Source of the DNA: Cryptomeria japonica
Lineage: Eukaryota > Streptophyta > Pinopsida > Cupressales > Cupressaceae
Direction: 5' to 3'
Length of the DNA: 64,000 bases
Assembly: GCF_030272615.1 (NCBI RefSeq)
Contig: NC_081407.1
Span: forward strand, 436,016,230 to 436,080,229
The notes below the pieces were generated by a model. That model did not search any database, was not told the DNA's origin, and saw only the letters and a list, made by a program, of their open reading frames with translations. Shown piece by piece: positions 23,324 through 35,163 of this stretch. Every line of letters begins with the position of its first letter. Position 1 is the stretch's first letter. Made by a program: the position numbers and the translations under genes.

Positions 23324-26300
23324 ATGGCTCCTAAAAGAGAATTTTCTGGCAAAGTCAATTATTTAGAAAGGAGTGTCTGTGATGATTTTCTGGAAGAGTT
23401 GACGTTGTCAACTAATCAGGCATCAAAGGCAAAAGAATTAGTGCCTAGAGCTCCCCATTTAAAGATAGGAGAAGGACTGTATGACAAGGGTAACTGGTTG
23501 AGAGACCCACAGGTTGGATTGTCGAGGTTGGGGTTATTTAAGATTGGATTTGGAATGAGAAATTCTCCGACCCGCAAAATAGTATTTGGGAATTGGATGT
23601 TGGGAAATTGGTAGTCCCAGGGGTATTTATGGACATAGATTTGTTAACCCAAATTGCGCTCAGCTATGATCCAGTCACAAGAAGCATTCGAGATATAAAT
23701 GGAAAAACCCTTATTAAGATTAATGTTGAAGAATGCAGGAAAGCTTTTGGGCTTAATGAGTTTACCAATTTTCTAGAACCCATAAATTTCAAATCATTAG
23801 CTCAAATTTATAGTGCACAGAGGAGTCATCTCAGGAACGGGCCTCTCAAGAAGTTTTTTTGTGAAGATAGGTGGGTTGACAATTGTAGGACCCAACACAC
23901 AAGAGCCATTTTCATTGAGTATGTTCACCCTGAGGGCTAAAGGAATGTATTGGGCACTTTGCCAAGTTTTGGGAGAAGATGCTGAAGCAAATATGCCAAA
24001 TCACTACCTATTAATGATTGCTCAGATTTTGAATCCTTCTCTTGCAATTACATTTGATTATGCTTCTTTCATTGCTGATGCTATCCATGGAGGGTTAACA
24101 AGAATAAAAAATGGAAAGGTGGATAGGCCTTTCAGATGGTACTCACTCCTGATGCATCTATTTCTTTTCAAAGGTGGTGATTACTTTGTCAGTGGACTGG
24201 ACCTTGTCAAGGAGAAAGAAGAAGAAAAAATGTCGGTACAATTATGGAGTACTGTGTTGTCATGGGATAGAGAGGATGCCAATTTCTTGAAGTTTGACAA
24301 ATACTTTGCATCCAAGATCAAAACTCTCCTCTGCTCGGAGAACCCAAGAATCCCCAAGGTTCTTCTAAAATTCATAAGACCAAAAGAATTCGTAGAGAAC
24401 ATAAAAATTGTTCACAATTGGGGTGACATTTATTTGTATCCAGTCTCGACAGTTTTCAGAGTGTTTGGTTTCAGAGGCACCCCATTCTTGTTACCTTACC
24501 AGGTCCCTCTCAAAGTGGGAATTGCAGAGATCCTTAGACAAATTGGTGGTGTACAAGAGGCCGAGTTGACAGGCAGGGTTAAAGGGACTATTTTCCCTGC
24601 AACTACCATAGCCCACCAATTTGTAATAACAAAGGGAGGTTGGAATTGCTTTGAGGATTTTCTCAAGCCTTATCATTTGTCCACTGCAGTTTCCAAGTGT
24701 GCTGATCCAGAAGACTTCTTCAATGGCATGTTTAGAAAGAAAGCAGCATGTAGAGGTAGGCCCCATCAATTTCAATTTCTTGAAGACCTCATCAGAAATG
24801 AGTTTGATCTAGATGAGTAGGAGCTAAGGAAAGAGAAATGGGTGGCTTATAAGAAAGCCTTGGACTTCATGCATCAGTTTGATGCCAGCTATGACCCATT
24901 GTCTAGCTTTTTCCCTCTGGAGGAGAAAATAAAGTTTTTAATTGTTTGCTTTGAAGATGTGATGTAGACCCTGAAGGAGAAGAGGGAAGCTGTAATCAAA
25001 AGCAACCCTGAAAAGGTGAGAATGATCCTAAGTAGGTCAGCTTCCAGCAAAGCAATCCCTCCTGGTGATTATACACTGCACAAGAAATCCAGTTATAGTG
25101 TGCTGATGCCTACGATAGGGGAGCCCTCTACCTCTAAAGGAAAGAGGAAGATACGAGATGTCATTGACATCCAAGAAAGCCCAAAGAAGCAAAGGGTAGG
25201 GAAAGAAGTACAATCAAATACACCTTTGTACTCCCCATCCCAATCCCCTATCCATATAGGAAATGAGCAAGCAATAGCTGAGCAACTCCTACAGTTAGGT
25301 AGTCTAGGGGAAATTGCTTACACTTATGATGAAGTGAAAGAAGGAATTCCAGAAGAACCCATTGCTGCTGAAATGGATATTACCACCACTGAACTCAAGG
25401 GCCAAGAGTGGGATCCTGAGATAAAGCAGGCAAGTAATGCCTTCTTGGCTGACAACAATTTTGTCACATCAGAAGCACTTATGCAGTTTATATGGAAACA
25501 GAACATAGATAAATATAATGCTAGATGTGAAAAGAGAAAGGCTGAGCAGCCTAATAAAGATATAGCCCTGGTTGAAGAAGAAATAAAGCAAGAGATGATG
25601 GAAGAGTTCAAAACCATCACCCCTGAGCAAGGGAGAGATATGGTGGCACAAGCTGGAGTGCTTATTTTACCCGAGTGGGATATAGCAGATGCCCTGGTAC
25701 TAGACGTAGTGAGGAAGGAGACCAAACCTATGGAGGGGATTACTTTCAATAAGGATAATGTTGCACTCATCATGTGGTCTCTCAAGAGAAATGAGAGTAA
25801 GAAAAGCTAAGACACCCCAGGGTTAGGTTACCTTGGTGGGATGATGGTGAAGAGGGTGCAGAGTACAGGGGTAGTGGAAGCTGCTAGCACTGTGTTAGAG
25901 ACTGCAAAATTTAGTGTTGCAGTAGCAGAAAAGGAAGCCAAAGAGAAAGAGGCCCTCCAAGTCAAGTGGGAAACAGTTTTGAAGGCCTATAACAATGCTA
26001 AGGAGGAGGTAAGAGGTAAAGATAGCATCATTGCTAAGTTGCAGAGCCAATTGACTGGACAATACCATCAAGGTGAGTCTTCAACATTGATGATTTCCTC
26101 TTCTCCTACAAGACCTCCACCTACTGGCCCTATCATTGAGTTTCCACCATCTCCAGCACCCTCCATCTCTCAAATGGTTGAAATTACTCCTCAAGAATTA
26201 GAAAACTTAAAACAGGCTCAGGCCTTATATGCAAAGAAGTATGAGGAGAGAGTATGGGCTACAATTTCCAGTTTTGCAAATACAATGAATGCTTCATTTT

Positions 26301-26613
26301 TCTACAACAATGTAGGTAAAATTGTGGATATATGGAATGAGCTCAGGGGAGACAAAGCCATTTTGACACCTATTTTTGACAAATGGAGGCCTAGGGAGCA
26401 AGATTTAGAGTTTATGTGTGTATCCTGCGATGAAGCAAGGGCCAATCCCATCATTAGATCCACTTTTGACATCACTAAAGTTTTAGTACAATTAGCAGCA
26501 GAGGTGGATAATGTTGATAGGAAGGTTAGTTTGTGCAAAAAGGAGTATACTGATCAAGTTTTTGAGTTGCTCCCAGGAGTTTTTGCTAGCTCGGATCAAT
26601 TAAAGGACAAACA
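23324..26613 (+). pseudogene. long ORF of insert X, unknown retroelement protein
   Basis: About 1,096 codons in one overall phase from the ATG at 23324. Two compensating frameshifts lie near 23600 and 23880-23940, and stops at 24818, 24964 and 25808 interrupt it. The N-terminal half is globular (VEECRKAFGLNEFTNFLEP; YWALCQVLGEDAEANMPNHY), in the style of large plant retroelement gag-like or transposon-associated proteins. The middle has an acidic/Lys region (KEEIKQEMMEEFKTI-like). The C-terminal part has an Ala/Lys/Glu coiled coil (about 25880-26030) and a Pro-rich linker (about 26095-26170), then another globular segment. No enzymatic motif is seen. The frame runs into the right end of the insert. 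Confidence 0.75.
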
Positions 26614-28659
26614 TGCCATTAATGACTATACTCACAACAGGACTACTTGGATCAGAATACTTTGGAATAGCAATTTTTTTTAATATAATATCAGCCAATT
26701 GACCCATAACATGAACTGTTTGTGGATCATTTTTCTTTCTGCTAGGTTTCTTTAGGCGTGCTTCTCTCAATGCCTTACCATATATAGGGACATCCTTTAT
26801 TGCTTGCAACAATGGAATTTTAACACAAATGTGCTTCAGTTTATCAAGAATATCAAAGCTTTGTTGTTGTTTAGTGGAAACTTCTTTGTCTTTCAGTCTA
26901 TGGGGAAATGGTGGTAATATTTGATTCTGAGGTATTATATCTTTAGGATCAGAGATTGGTTGCTCTTCTTGTACCTCAGTAATAACTGGATGAGAGGAAT
27001 TAGGTAGAGTTGTCCCAGATCAGAGGTGAATATCATCTAGTGATAAATAATAAGTTGGGTATTAATTAGCATCAGTTGAATAAGCTTGTTGTTGTTGCTG
27101 AGATTTGATATTTGGATTAGGCAACGGTTGAGTAGGCAACTGCATTGACTTAGGAGGTGCAGTTGTAGCTGTAGGAGGAGGCATTAAAGTAGGAGGTTGT
27201 GGCTGCTAAGCAGGGGGCTGATATCCAGAAGATTGGGATGGCCATGATGGGTTTCCCCTCCATTGAGAGGTAGGTTGCCAATTTCCTTGAAACTGGTTCC
27301 CTGGACCCTGAAGTGGATACCAGTTTCCCTATGGCTACTGCCACTAGGGGATTTGATTAGCAAATTGTTGTCCTTGACCTTGTGCTCCATACCAATATGG
27401 ATAGTTACCAGAATTTTGATAATACTGTGGTTGCCATTGGTTATTTGGTACTTAAGAATTACCACTATAACCAGAAAAGGAAAGTGGATCGGGTGGAATA
27501 CCTTGTCTTTGAAAATTTGGTCTTCTTTGAGCAACATAGAAGACTTGTTCATCCTCACCTTGAATTGGTTTGAAATTAGGTACTTCAACATTTGCAACCA
27601 TCTTCCATCTGCAATCTTTCTTCTGCTGCTTACAATGAGGACAAAATTCTACAAGAAATGCATCAGCTTCTTCATGCTTCTTCTTAGCTGCCAATGTATC
27701 CAACTAAGTAGCCATATTGTTTATAATATCCTCCTTGAAATCTTTTAACAGATGGCTAAGTTCCAATCTAGAAACTCCAGTTCCAGATGCTGATGATGGT
27801 GCCCCTGGCTTAAATCTCCTATTCTTCTTAGAAGTAGATCTAGAATACTTCTTGAAAATTTGTCCTATTTTAGCCCAAGTAGATTGTGTAATGTCACCTC
27901 CTCCCATGAGATCTAAGGAATCGGTGCATTCATCACTGATACCCCTCAAGAATATCAATTTGAGGGAATCTTCATTAAGAGTACTATGCTTGGACTTCTT
28001 GACACTAAACAAAAACCTTTCCAAATAATCCTCAAGGCTCTCATCTTCAGTTTGTGTCATTCTAAAGATATCATCCCCATGACGATTAGTGCCTCTACAA
28101 TAATCTTTGTATTTTGCAAGAAACAACCATTTCATCTCATCCCATGTGTTGATTGTGCTACTACCCAAGCTCTTAAACCATCTCAAGGATGACTCCTTCA
28201 AAGTGGCTAGAAAAATTTTGAATCTATGGGCATCTTTCGTATAGTCAAAACTTGTACAGAGAACATCAAACTCAAACAGAAATATATCTAGATCCTCTGT
28301 CACCAACCCATAGAATGTAGGAAGTGAAGATGTTGGAATGTTGATGAGGTTAGCATTATCATACTAGTCAAAGATGGGAAACTCAAACGTTGGACCAGGT
28401 GGTGGTGGTGGATTATTCCTAACAGGAGGTGGGTTCCCTTGCATTGGACTTGTGGGGGTTGTTACTATAGGAAATTATTCTTCTTGTGGACCAAAACGGA
28501 ACTGAAGACTACCTTCTCAAAATTTAGACTCAAGGTATTCAAATTCTGTGGGACTTTATACAGTTTAGAAAAAGGGTTTATATCTGGGAAATTATCTTCT
28601 GTATGAGTAGGATGAGTGGGCAGAAATCTACCTCTGGCATCTCTTCTTCTATTATGCAT
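26614..28659 (-). pseudogene. Athila-like gag and start of protease
   Basis: The minus-strand ATG at 28659 lies about 70 nt after the primer site and opens MHNRRRDARGRFLP. After a frameshift near 28500 the retrotransposon gag domain is clear (28306-27704; FKIFLATLKESSLRWFKSLG, DESLEDYLERFLFSVKKS, FLRGISDECTDSLDLMG). A CxxC...C segment (CPHCKQQKKDCRW) and a Gln/Tyr/Pro-rich region follow (27600-27030). The linker KDVPIYGKALREARLKK (26812) leads into protease at SSPVVSIVING, where insert X interrupts. Stops are scattered, but 28306-26614 is one phase. Confidence 0.9.
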
Positions 28660-28730
28660 GCAGATTCATGAAATTTCAAACAATTAACTAGAAACTAAAA
28701 TAATCATAAAAGGTTCTTAGCTTGACACCA

Positions 28731-28748
28731 TCCCCAGCAACGGCGCCA
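28731..28748 (-). other. Athila-like primer binding site (tRNA-Asp type)
   Basis: On the plus strand tccccagcaacggcgcca equals the 3' end of plant tRNA-Asp(GUC), CCA included, with one mismatch. It lies 4 bp inside the LTR. This primer is typical of Athila-group elements. Confidence 0.9.
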
Positions 28749-28752
28749 AAAA

Positions 28753-29995
28753 TGTCTACCCCAACTATAATGATAATAATAATACCTCTAATTGAAATCT
28801 CAATCCGACATTTGGACATTCATATGGTAGAGTTTACTATTTTCATGGCTGGTGTTCATTTAGTTATCAATCTAGGATGTAAAACTTGAAATGGGTCTGC
28901 AATATATATGCACTAAGCTCCTTAAATGATTATTCTGCATTACTGCAGTAACTAACATTATGCAGAAAAGAAAGGCAAAAATGGAAATCATAAAAGATTG
29001 CATGAAAGCTTCAGAAAACACTGCTGGAATGATCTAATGAAAATAATAGAAATCACATCGTTCTGTCTTGGTTGCAAGAACAGTCAGCGGATCTATTTCT
29101 AGTGGCTGTAGGAATAATCCAGTCATGAACTTCTACTGCAACTAAATAAAAACTAACTTCAATGATCATAAACATAGGATCACTCACCAAGTGGGCCCCC
29201 TTGGATGAGTGATATCAAACTTCCAGCAAAATACTTTTAACAGATCAGAACAACGCATTCTTTATTCATTTCTTCCTGAAAATGATTACATATTCTAAAA
29301 GAGAAAATTCAAAATGCTTGTCAAAACTCTGCTCAATTCCTTTCCATCTTGTCTAACTCTAAGAAAGAAGGAAGAGCTTATTATAAAGAAAAGATCAACT
29401 AAAATGGATAACTCAAATTACACCCAGAAGAAGAGGTGGATTATTGTCAGGTGAAGGAGATAACTGAGAGCTTGGCTGCAGGAACCGTGGATCCTGAAAT
29501 CGAACCACAGTCTTTGCATGCCAAAGTGATATTTTGTGAATTCAATATGCACTAGAGTTAAACTCCCATGGTGAAGTACAACTACTCTGATTATGCCATA
29601 CATTATGCTTGCTCAAATCCCCTTCAGTTTGACCTCCAGCTATCTGAACGTGATTCTCCAGTCCTTAGGTGCGAAAGAAAATCATCCACCACAGCATCAA
29701 TTATTATCTGCACTAAAACAAAAACAACATACAAAGACATGCATATGTATCTTACTCAATTAATACATTCATTAACTCACATATGACATTATCCTAAATA
29801 ATCCACATATCACAGAGACAAATCATTTGGCTACAGGAATTAACCGACAAAGTTCAAACATGATTTCATAAGTTCATATTTAAAACATGGATTACATATA
29901 GTCAATTCACAATACTTTACTATCACAATGCAACCCAAAAGATGCCAAAAACCTAAGAGTCATGATAAAAAACATGTCAAAGCATCAACTTATCA
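28753..29995 (-). repeat. Athila-like 5' LTR, complete
   Basis: 1243 bp, TGTCTACC...TTATCA on the plus strand. Positions 29163-29995 match 7464-8315. The outer end abuts copia LTR sequence gatgactttgtc, equivalent to 2308. Confidence 0.92.
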
Positions 29996-30138
29996 GATGA
30001 CTTTGTCTTTCTGTTTCATGCATTAATCCTTACCGATATTGCAATTAACTGATAAAACTGTCTACCAACATAAAAGACTGGTTTACTGGTATTAAGCATT
30101 AAATTGGTTAAGTCATTTTTTATTTGAATTTATTTGAT
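29996..30138 (+). repeat. copia 3' LTR, right part
   Basis: It matches about 2309-2452 of the copia 5' LTR (gatgactttgtcttt ... gaatttatttgata). The final ~47 bp of the LTR are missing, and the sequence passes abruptly into element B ORF2. Confidence 0.85.
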
Positions 30139-31515
30139 AGTTTGTTGTTTCTATCTAGTTCTCCTATGTAAGGGTGTGGTTGTCAATGAAGGATCTCTTT
30201 TCCTTACAACTCTTTTGAAAGTTGCAGGCATGTCACTCTTCGAAGAAGTGCCTACCGGTGATAGGTGAGTCTTAGGCTGTAGAGTTCCTAGCTCATCCTC
30301 AGTGATACCGGTTTGCTTTAATACATCTTTAATAGCCTTTGCCTATCTAGAACCTCTTCTCACAACTGCCTCAACCTTTTTCACTCTCTTCTTAGATTGA
30401 ATTTGTTTTATATGGTCTCAACACTACTAAATAATTCTTCCTTTGGTTCATTTGCTGCTTCCAGAAGTGCTTTAGCATAAGTCTCAATTATATGATCATT
30501 TGTTTCATAGCCCATCTCTGTTACCCAGATTGTTCTTGGGATGACTGCTTCCATCCAGATCTTATCCTTTTTTATTACAAAACATATATCATCCTTGTAC
30601 TTGTCTACAATTTTCTATGATAATCTGATTCTCTTCTTCATTTTGGCCTTAAGTGCTTGAAAGTATTCATGGATATTCTTTTCTTTGTTTTCACCCATGT
30701 TGTTGAATAGTTCTGTCAATTGTTTTCCTACCCATATATCAAATCCAAGTACTTTATAGCCTATAACAGGAACCTGTTTGGTTATGTGTAGCATCAAGCA
30801 TACAAGCAGATTACCAAACCTAAAAGTTCATTTCTTATCTTTCTTTATCTTGCCTAATTTGTCAATTAACACATCTTTTAACCATTCACATATGTCAGTT
30901 TTCACATTGTCTGTAATCATGTCATAAGCACTCTTAATGCATAAACTTGAAACTGAGTTGAGTCTATTTGCATGAGTAGCTTTATACCCTAAAATCATGC
31001 TAACAAATCTCACATTTATATCTATTACATCATTTACCCTCAAGGACCTTCTGTCGGATGTTGCACCAGTTAGTTTAGTTACTAGGTCATTGGAGACCTT
31101 TTTAGTCTTGTCTGGTCTTTTACTGGTGGATGGTAACCCTGTGACAGCTTTCACCATGTACCCTACTTAAGACTATCCTACTCATATCCTTAGGAAATTC
31201 AGGAATGTAGAGGATTTCAATAAATCCTAGGGTTTCAATGATTTTATGTTCTGGTTTCACATTTCTAGAATTATCACATATGACATATTTATACATTGTT
31301 TTGATCTCTTCATCTCCCAATTCGTCTATGTTATAGTGAATGTAAATTCTGGGGTCTTCGGCATAAACAACTCCTTTTGGTATTTGAGAGAAAGCACCTA
31401 TATTGTCATCTTTCTTTGCTACCTCAGGAACTAGTTGAAATACAGGCCTAGGGAATTTTATAACCTCGACTACAGTAGGGTTTGCTATATATTCAAGTGC
31501 AAAGGTGGATGCCAT
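30139..31515 (-). pseudogene. copy B ORF2, N-terminal part
   Basis: The ATG at 31515 opens MASTFALEYIANPTVVEVIK and parallels copy A at 15491. Segments 31515-31120, 31157-30828 and 30797-30615 cover the globular N-terminal half. In B the GLPST...LVTKLTG junction is in one frame, whereas copy A has a frameshift there. Frameshifts and stops become frequent towards 30140, where it is truncated. Confidence 0.8.
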
Positions 31516-31821
31516 GATGATAAATACCTTTTTCTGTCTTGGATGGATTGATTGCTTGAAGTGCTTTGCCTCTTTGCTTGAAATCCCTTAGCTCTGCAAA
31601 TTTCACGCTCTACGAATGTTTGAAATCATGGTGAAATGAAATGGAGACAAAACCACAAATTTATAGTGTTTATTTGCCATCTACCACATTTAATGCATGT
31701 CGGTTAAGTATTCACATAACATTGTTTGCCGGTAATGAAGTAATTTCCAACTTCTCATTTCTAACTGAGGGAATAATAGCACATGTGTCATTACATTTCC
31801 AAACCCTCAAGGAAACTTTCT

Positions 31822-32979
31822 TCAATTTGATGAAGAACTTCTTGTTGGTAGAGCACTACTCTGTCCTGTCGGTGAAGCATCACTCTATCCTGTCGGTGAA
31901 CCATTGATTGGTTCTACCAGTGGAAAAGTATTCCCAACATTTAGATCAGCTTTTCTAATCCATTGTTTTGAGAATTCTTGCTTAACCTCTTCAACTTTTT
32001 CTTTACCTTTCAAGCTAGAACTTTTGTTGTCTGCCGGTGATCCCTTACTTCTACAGAATTTTGCAATATGCCCAATCTTGTTACATGCATAACAAGTCAC
32101 ATTATTCTTCTGAATAGCTTTCCCATAACCTATGCCAGTTTGTGTTCTACATTGATTAGATAAATATCCAAATCTTTCACAAACATAACATCTCACATTC
32201 ATTCTGCAATTTTCAGAGTTGTGACCAACTTTGTTGCATTTTGAACATTGACCGATGGGTGTGTTGATATTTTGATAATTTCTAGATCTACATTCATTTG
32301 CTCTATGACCATACTTATTACAGTTAAAGCATTTTCCATTGAATTTATAAGCATTAGGTTACCTTATCAGTTTGTTGTGATCCTCTATGTTTTTAGTACC
32401 AGAGCTTTCACCAACTTCAAAGCCAATTCCAAAAGTGTCACCTTTAGGTTTTTGATTCTTCAGCAAGTTACCAAGTTCCTCTGAGCTTTTCTTGAATTTT
32501 TCTTTATGTTGATTTGCAGTTTCTAGTTCTCTTTCTAAGACTTCTTTCTGCCTCATCAGTTCATTTGAGTCATTCTGAGTGTGCATCAGATCTATCTTCA
32601 ATAAATCATTTTCATAGCTAAGTCTTGTGTTTTCATTTGTTGCATCACTTAGTCTTCTGGTCAATTCTTCTTCATTCTTCTTCCTACCTTCAATTTCTTT
32701 ACAAAATCTCATAGTCATATCCTGCATCTCATTCTTTGTTGTCATGTTCTCCAGTTTTTGCTTGCTTATCATATCATTAAGTGATTCATTTTCATCATTC
32801 TCATTTTGCATCTTTTCACAAAGTTCTCTTCTCTTATTTCTTGCAATAGTAAGATTCTCTTGAAGTGCTTGAATGATATCCTGAGCTGCTTTTAGATCAT
32901 CTTCTAGTTTGATATTTTTCAATTTCTTTGTACCATAGTCTGAAAGAGTTGCTTCAAGTTGCTTCATCAGATTTTCCAT
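31822..32979 (-). pseudogene. copy B ORF1, coiled-coil and four zinc knuckles
   Basis: This 386-codon frame is the same length as in copy A, starting MENLMKQLEATLSDYG. The position corresponding to the copy A stop at 16839 is still Gln (QALQENLTIARNK), so that stop arose after the copies separated. Knuckles include CFNCNKYGHRANEC, CSKCNKVGHNSENC, CYVCERFGYLSNQC (His lost to Tyr) and CYACNKIGHIAKFC. Stops lie at about 32356 and 31885. Confidence 0.85.
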
Positions 32980-33036
32980 CTCTACCGGTGTCAAGATCTT
33001 CCTCAAGCTATTAGGCTTCTAAAAATAGAGGACCAG

Positions 33037-33048
33037 GCTCTGATACCA
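33037..33048 (-). other. copy B primer binding site (tRNA-iMet type)
   Basis: The reverse complement is TGGTATCAGAGC, 2 bp inside the LTR, as in copy A and the copia element. Confidence 0.92.
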
Positions 33049-33050
33049 AT

Positions 33051-33829
33051 TGTTAGGATTCCCATAGATACTGAGAGGGGGGGTGAATCAGTATCTAACT
33101 GGTGAGTTGAATTTCTTAACTTAAAACATGTAGAACATATTATAACAGTGTACCGGTATGCAAAAAATAATGCAATCAACAGAATTAAAAGCATCCACAT
33201 GAAAAACGCACCATGACACAAGGATTTAACGAGGAAACCCAGTGTGGGAAAAACCTCTGTGGGATTTGTGACCCACAATATTCACTTACTGGCCAACAAG
33301 AGAATATTACTTACAAGAGGGGCCTGCACATGCAGGAAGGCCAATTGCCTAGAGCTTACTGCTCAATGGGAAGTCTCACTGACTTACAATGTGGATTATA
33401 CAAATCCAATATCTTGTACTACTTTACAATAACATCTATAATGCCAGATCTAGTACCAGTTTCTACTTTGTTCTTTACATAAAACCTTTAACCTATATTT
33501 CACATAATAGGTCTGCCTAATATCTTCTTTTTTTTCACTTACAAAATGTCTACAATGATCTCTCTTATATATAAGAGTCATTTTACAACTTGCCAAGACG
33601 GCTTACAAAGTTTTTACAATAATAAACAAAATATAATATATCAAAAATCCTATCGGCCTCTGTGCCGGTGCCGGTGGTCTGAGTGTCGGTGTAGATTGTG
33701 ATCTGTTGATGTCGATGAACTATCTTGCCAGTGTAATGCCTTGCCAGTGCCATAAGATTGTAAGGTTGTCATCAATGACAAAACCTTCAATCACCTACAA
33801 TGTCTCATTGGAGTGTGCATATGCCAACA
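33051..33829 (-). repeat. LTR shared by copies B and C
   Basis: 779 bp, TGTTAGGA...CCAACA. On one side it has the primer site of copy B (33037-33048) and on the other the polypurine tract of copy C (33830-33842). It therefore serves as the 5' LTR of B and the 3' LTR of C. Confidence 0.9.
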
Positions 33830-33842
33830 ATCTCCCCCTTTG
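33830..33842 (-). other. copy C polypurine tract
   Basis: The reverse complement is aaagggggagat directly next to the shared LTR, followed by the same gccatcaatgcc sequence as in copy A. Confidence 0.88.
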
Positions 33843-34040
33843 GCATTGATGGCAACACTCATGAGAAAATTCAAAAGTGTATCCAAAACTTTAATCCAAA
33901 AATGTTTCCAAAAATATGTTACCAAAAATATAAGAACTCCCCCTGAGTAAATAAGTCTTTTGCCGGTTATTTTCTCATACTACTACTCCCCCTTTGGCAT
34001 CAATGTCAAAGGTTGTCAAGGTGTCAATAGAGTTGTAGCC

Positions 34041-35160
34041 TCAACCTTGTAACTGGGTAGTTAAAATTTGAAATAGATCCGCCAAAATCAAGTTTATACT
34101 CTCCATAAACTTCTTACTATCTCTTATTGTTGTCTCTGTTCTTTTAACTGTACCGATGAGGTGCTGCATATGCTTTGTCAGTGTTTTTTGTCCCTGTATT
34201 AGTGCCTCGGATATTTGATTCTGCAATGATTCTAGATAGTCCAATCTTGGACTCAGTTTTAGTCTCAAATTCTTTGCCTTATCCACTATTCTCTCCTTTT
34301 CTCTTTCTAGCTTAAGTAAATCTTCCTCAAAAAAATTTATCCTTTTCTCAAAAACTGATAATGTATCAGGTGAGCTAACAAAATTATCAGCAAGTTTATT
34401 GATTTCATCCTATACCTTGCTCATCTTCTTATATATTTCTACTATCAAAATGTTTGTCTTGCAGGTGTCTTTGTACAGAGGTTTGTATTCCTTTAATAAG
34501 TTACACAGTTCCGGTAGAAGTGTGTCAAATTCTCTAGTACACTTCTTTATTTGATCTTCAAAGAATTTTTTCTTTTCAATTTCTACCTTATTCTTCAAAG
34601 TCTCTTCCTTTATTTTCTCAATAGTCACCGTGTTCTCAATGATGTATTTACACAAAGTATTAAGTTGTCCTAAAGAATCTTTATTGTCTATGTTACAGTT
34701 AGGAGCAATTACTTTCGAAATTGGGATTGTGTCATCTATAGCTTTATAAGCCTGTGAACTACAATCTGTTATCCTTTTGATTGAATCCAAAAGTACTTCA
34801 GTTACATTTGTTGATGTGTGGCCTACTGAGGAGGAACCAACATACTGAATTCCACCGGTGGAGGAAGTAACCAAGCTTGTTGTGACCTCTGGTAGGTCTA
34901 TTTGTGTTTGCATTTCTTTAAGAAACGGTTTGTGTACTTCTCCCGTTGCCGGTTGTACTGTTTCCTCATGACTCTGTTCCTATTTCGGGGCCTTTTACTC
35001 TTCTTGTTTCTCTATCTGTTCTCCTATGTTATTATCTGTCGGTTTCTCTTGTTTTTGATTAGTTTTCTCAGTTACCGGTGGCTCACTAGCCATGTCTGTC
35101 TTACCAGTTGTATCTTTATCTACCACAATGTTGATCTTTTGTGTATCAACATCTACTGTG
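34041..35160 (-). pseudogene. copy C ORF2, C-terminal part
   Basis: About 370 codons corresponding to 12315-13330 of copy A (LDSIKRITDCSSQAYKAIDD; FFEDQIKKCTREFDTLLPEL; SVFEKRINFFEEDLLKLERE), ending at the same QLQG stop. Stops lie near 34411 and 34985-35000. It is truncated at 35160, where LTR sequence begins abruptly. Confidence 0.8.
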
Positions 35161-35163
35161 TAT

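Larger units (their letters stand above)
21411..26613 (+). mobile_element. insert X: 5.2-kb retroelement with target duplication but no right LTR
   Basis: The insert lies between two perfect copies of TGCCA (21406-21410 and 26614-26618). Removing it with one TGCCA restores the protease frame (...SIVING|SQIKNVL...), so the duplication is real. It begins TGTTATCATT and ends GACAAACA, the TG...CA form used by LTR-retrotransposon integrases. Yet an open coding frame runs to the very last base and no sequence like the left end is found at the right end. It may be a truncated or aberrant cDNA that was integrated, or a secondarily deleted element. Confidence 0.75.
7464..29995 (-). mobile_element. 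Athila-like Ty3-gypsy element, nested in the copia 3' LTR
   Basis: On the minus strand this reads: 5' LTR (29995-28753), tRNA-Asp primer site, gag, protease, RT, RNase H, integrase, an extra sense ORF, polypurine tract, truncated 3' LTR (8315-7464). Gypsy order (integrase after RNase H), the Asp primer site and a large sense ORF after pol all fit the Athila lineage. Removing inserts A (11256-17905) and X (21411-26613) leaves about 10.7 kb, plus about 0.4 kb lost from the 3' LTR. The outer end at 29995/29996 lies inside copia LTR sequence, so the element inserted there. The other junction has been eroded. Confidence 0.87.
1438..30138 (+). mobile_element. Ty1-copia LTR retrotransposon, interrupted by a nested gypsy element
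   Basis: The copia sequence occupies 1438-7463 and 29996-30138; everything between is a later insertion. It has a 1062-bp 5' LTR (TG...CA), an initiator-Met primer site, gag-pol in copia order (gag, protease, integrase, RT, RNase H), a polypurine tract and a 3' LTR. The 3' LTR is in two pieces: 7077-7463 matches the start of the 5' LTR, and 29996-30138 matches 5' LTR positions about 2309-2452. About 480 bp between them and about 47 bp at the far end are missing. The downstream target duplication is therefore lost. The undamaged element would have been about 6.7 kb. Confidence 0.85.
30139..33829 (-). mobile_element. pol-less LTR element, copy B (3' part missing)
   Basis: Minus strand: LTR 33829-33051, iMet primer site, ORF1, then ORF2 until it breaks off at 30139, at a point equivalent to about 14068 of copy A. 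No polypurine tract or 3' LTR remains. Nucleotide similarity to copy A is obvious throughout. Confidence 0.85.

Noticed and set aside
25324..25785. 153-residue minus-strand frame
   Set aside because: It is antisense to the insert X ORF, which has consistent phase over 3.3 kb and a better coding composition.
28731..28748. tRNA-Asp gene fragment
   Set aside because: Only the 3' 18 bases match, and they lie at the exact primer-site position next to an LTR. There are no other tRNA arms, so it is a primer binding site.
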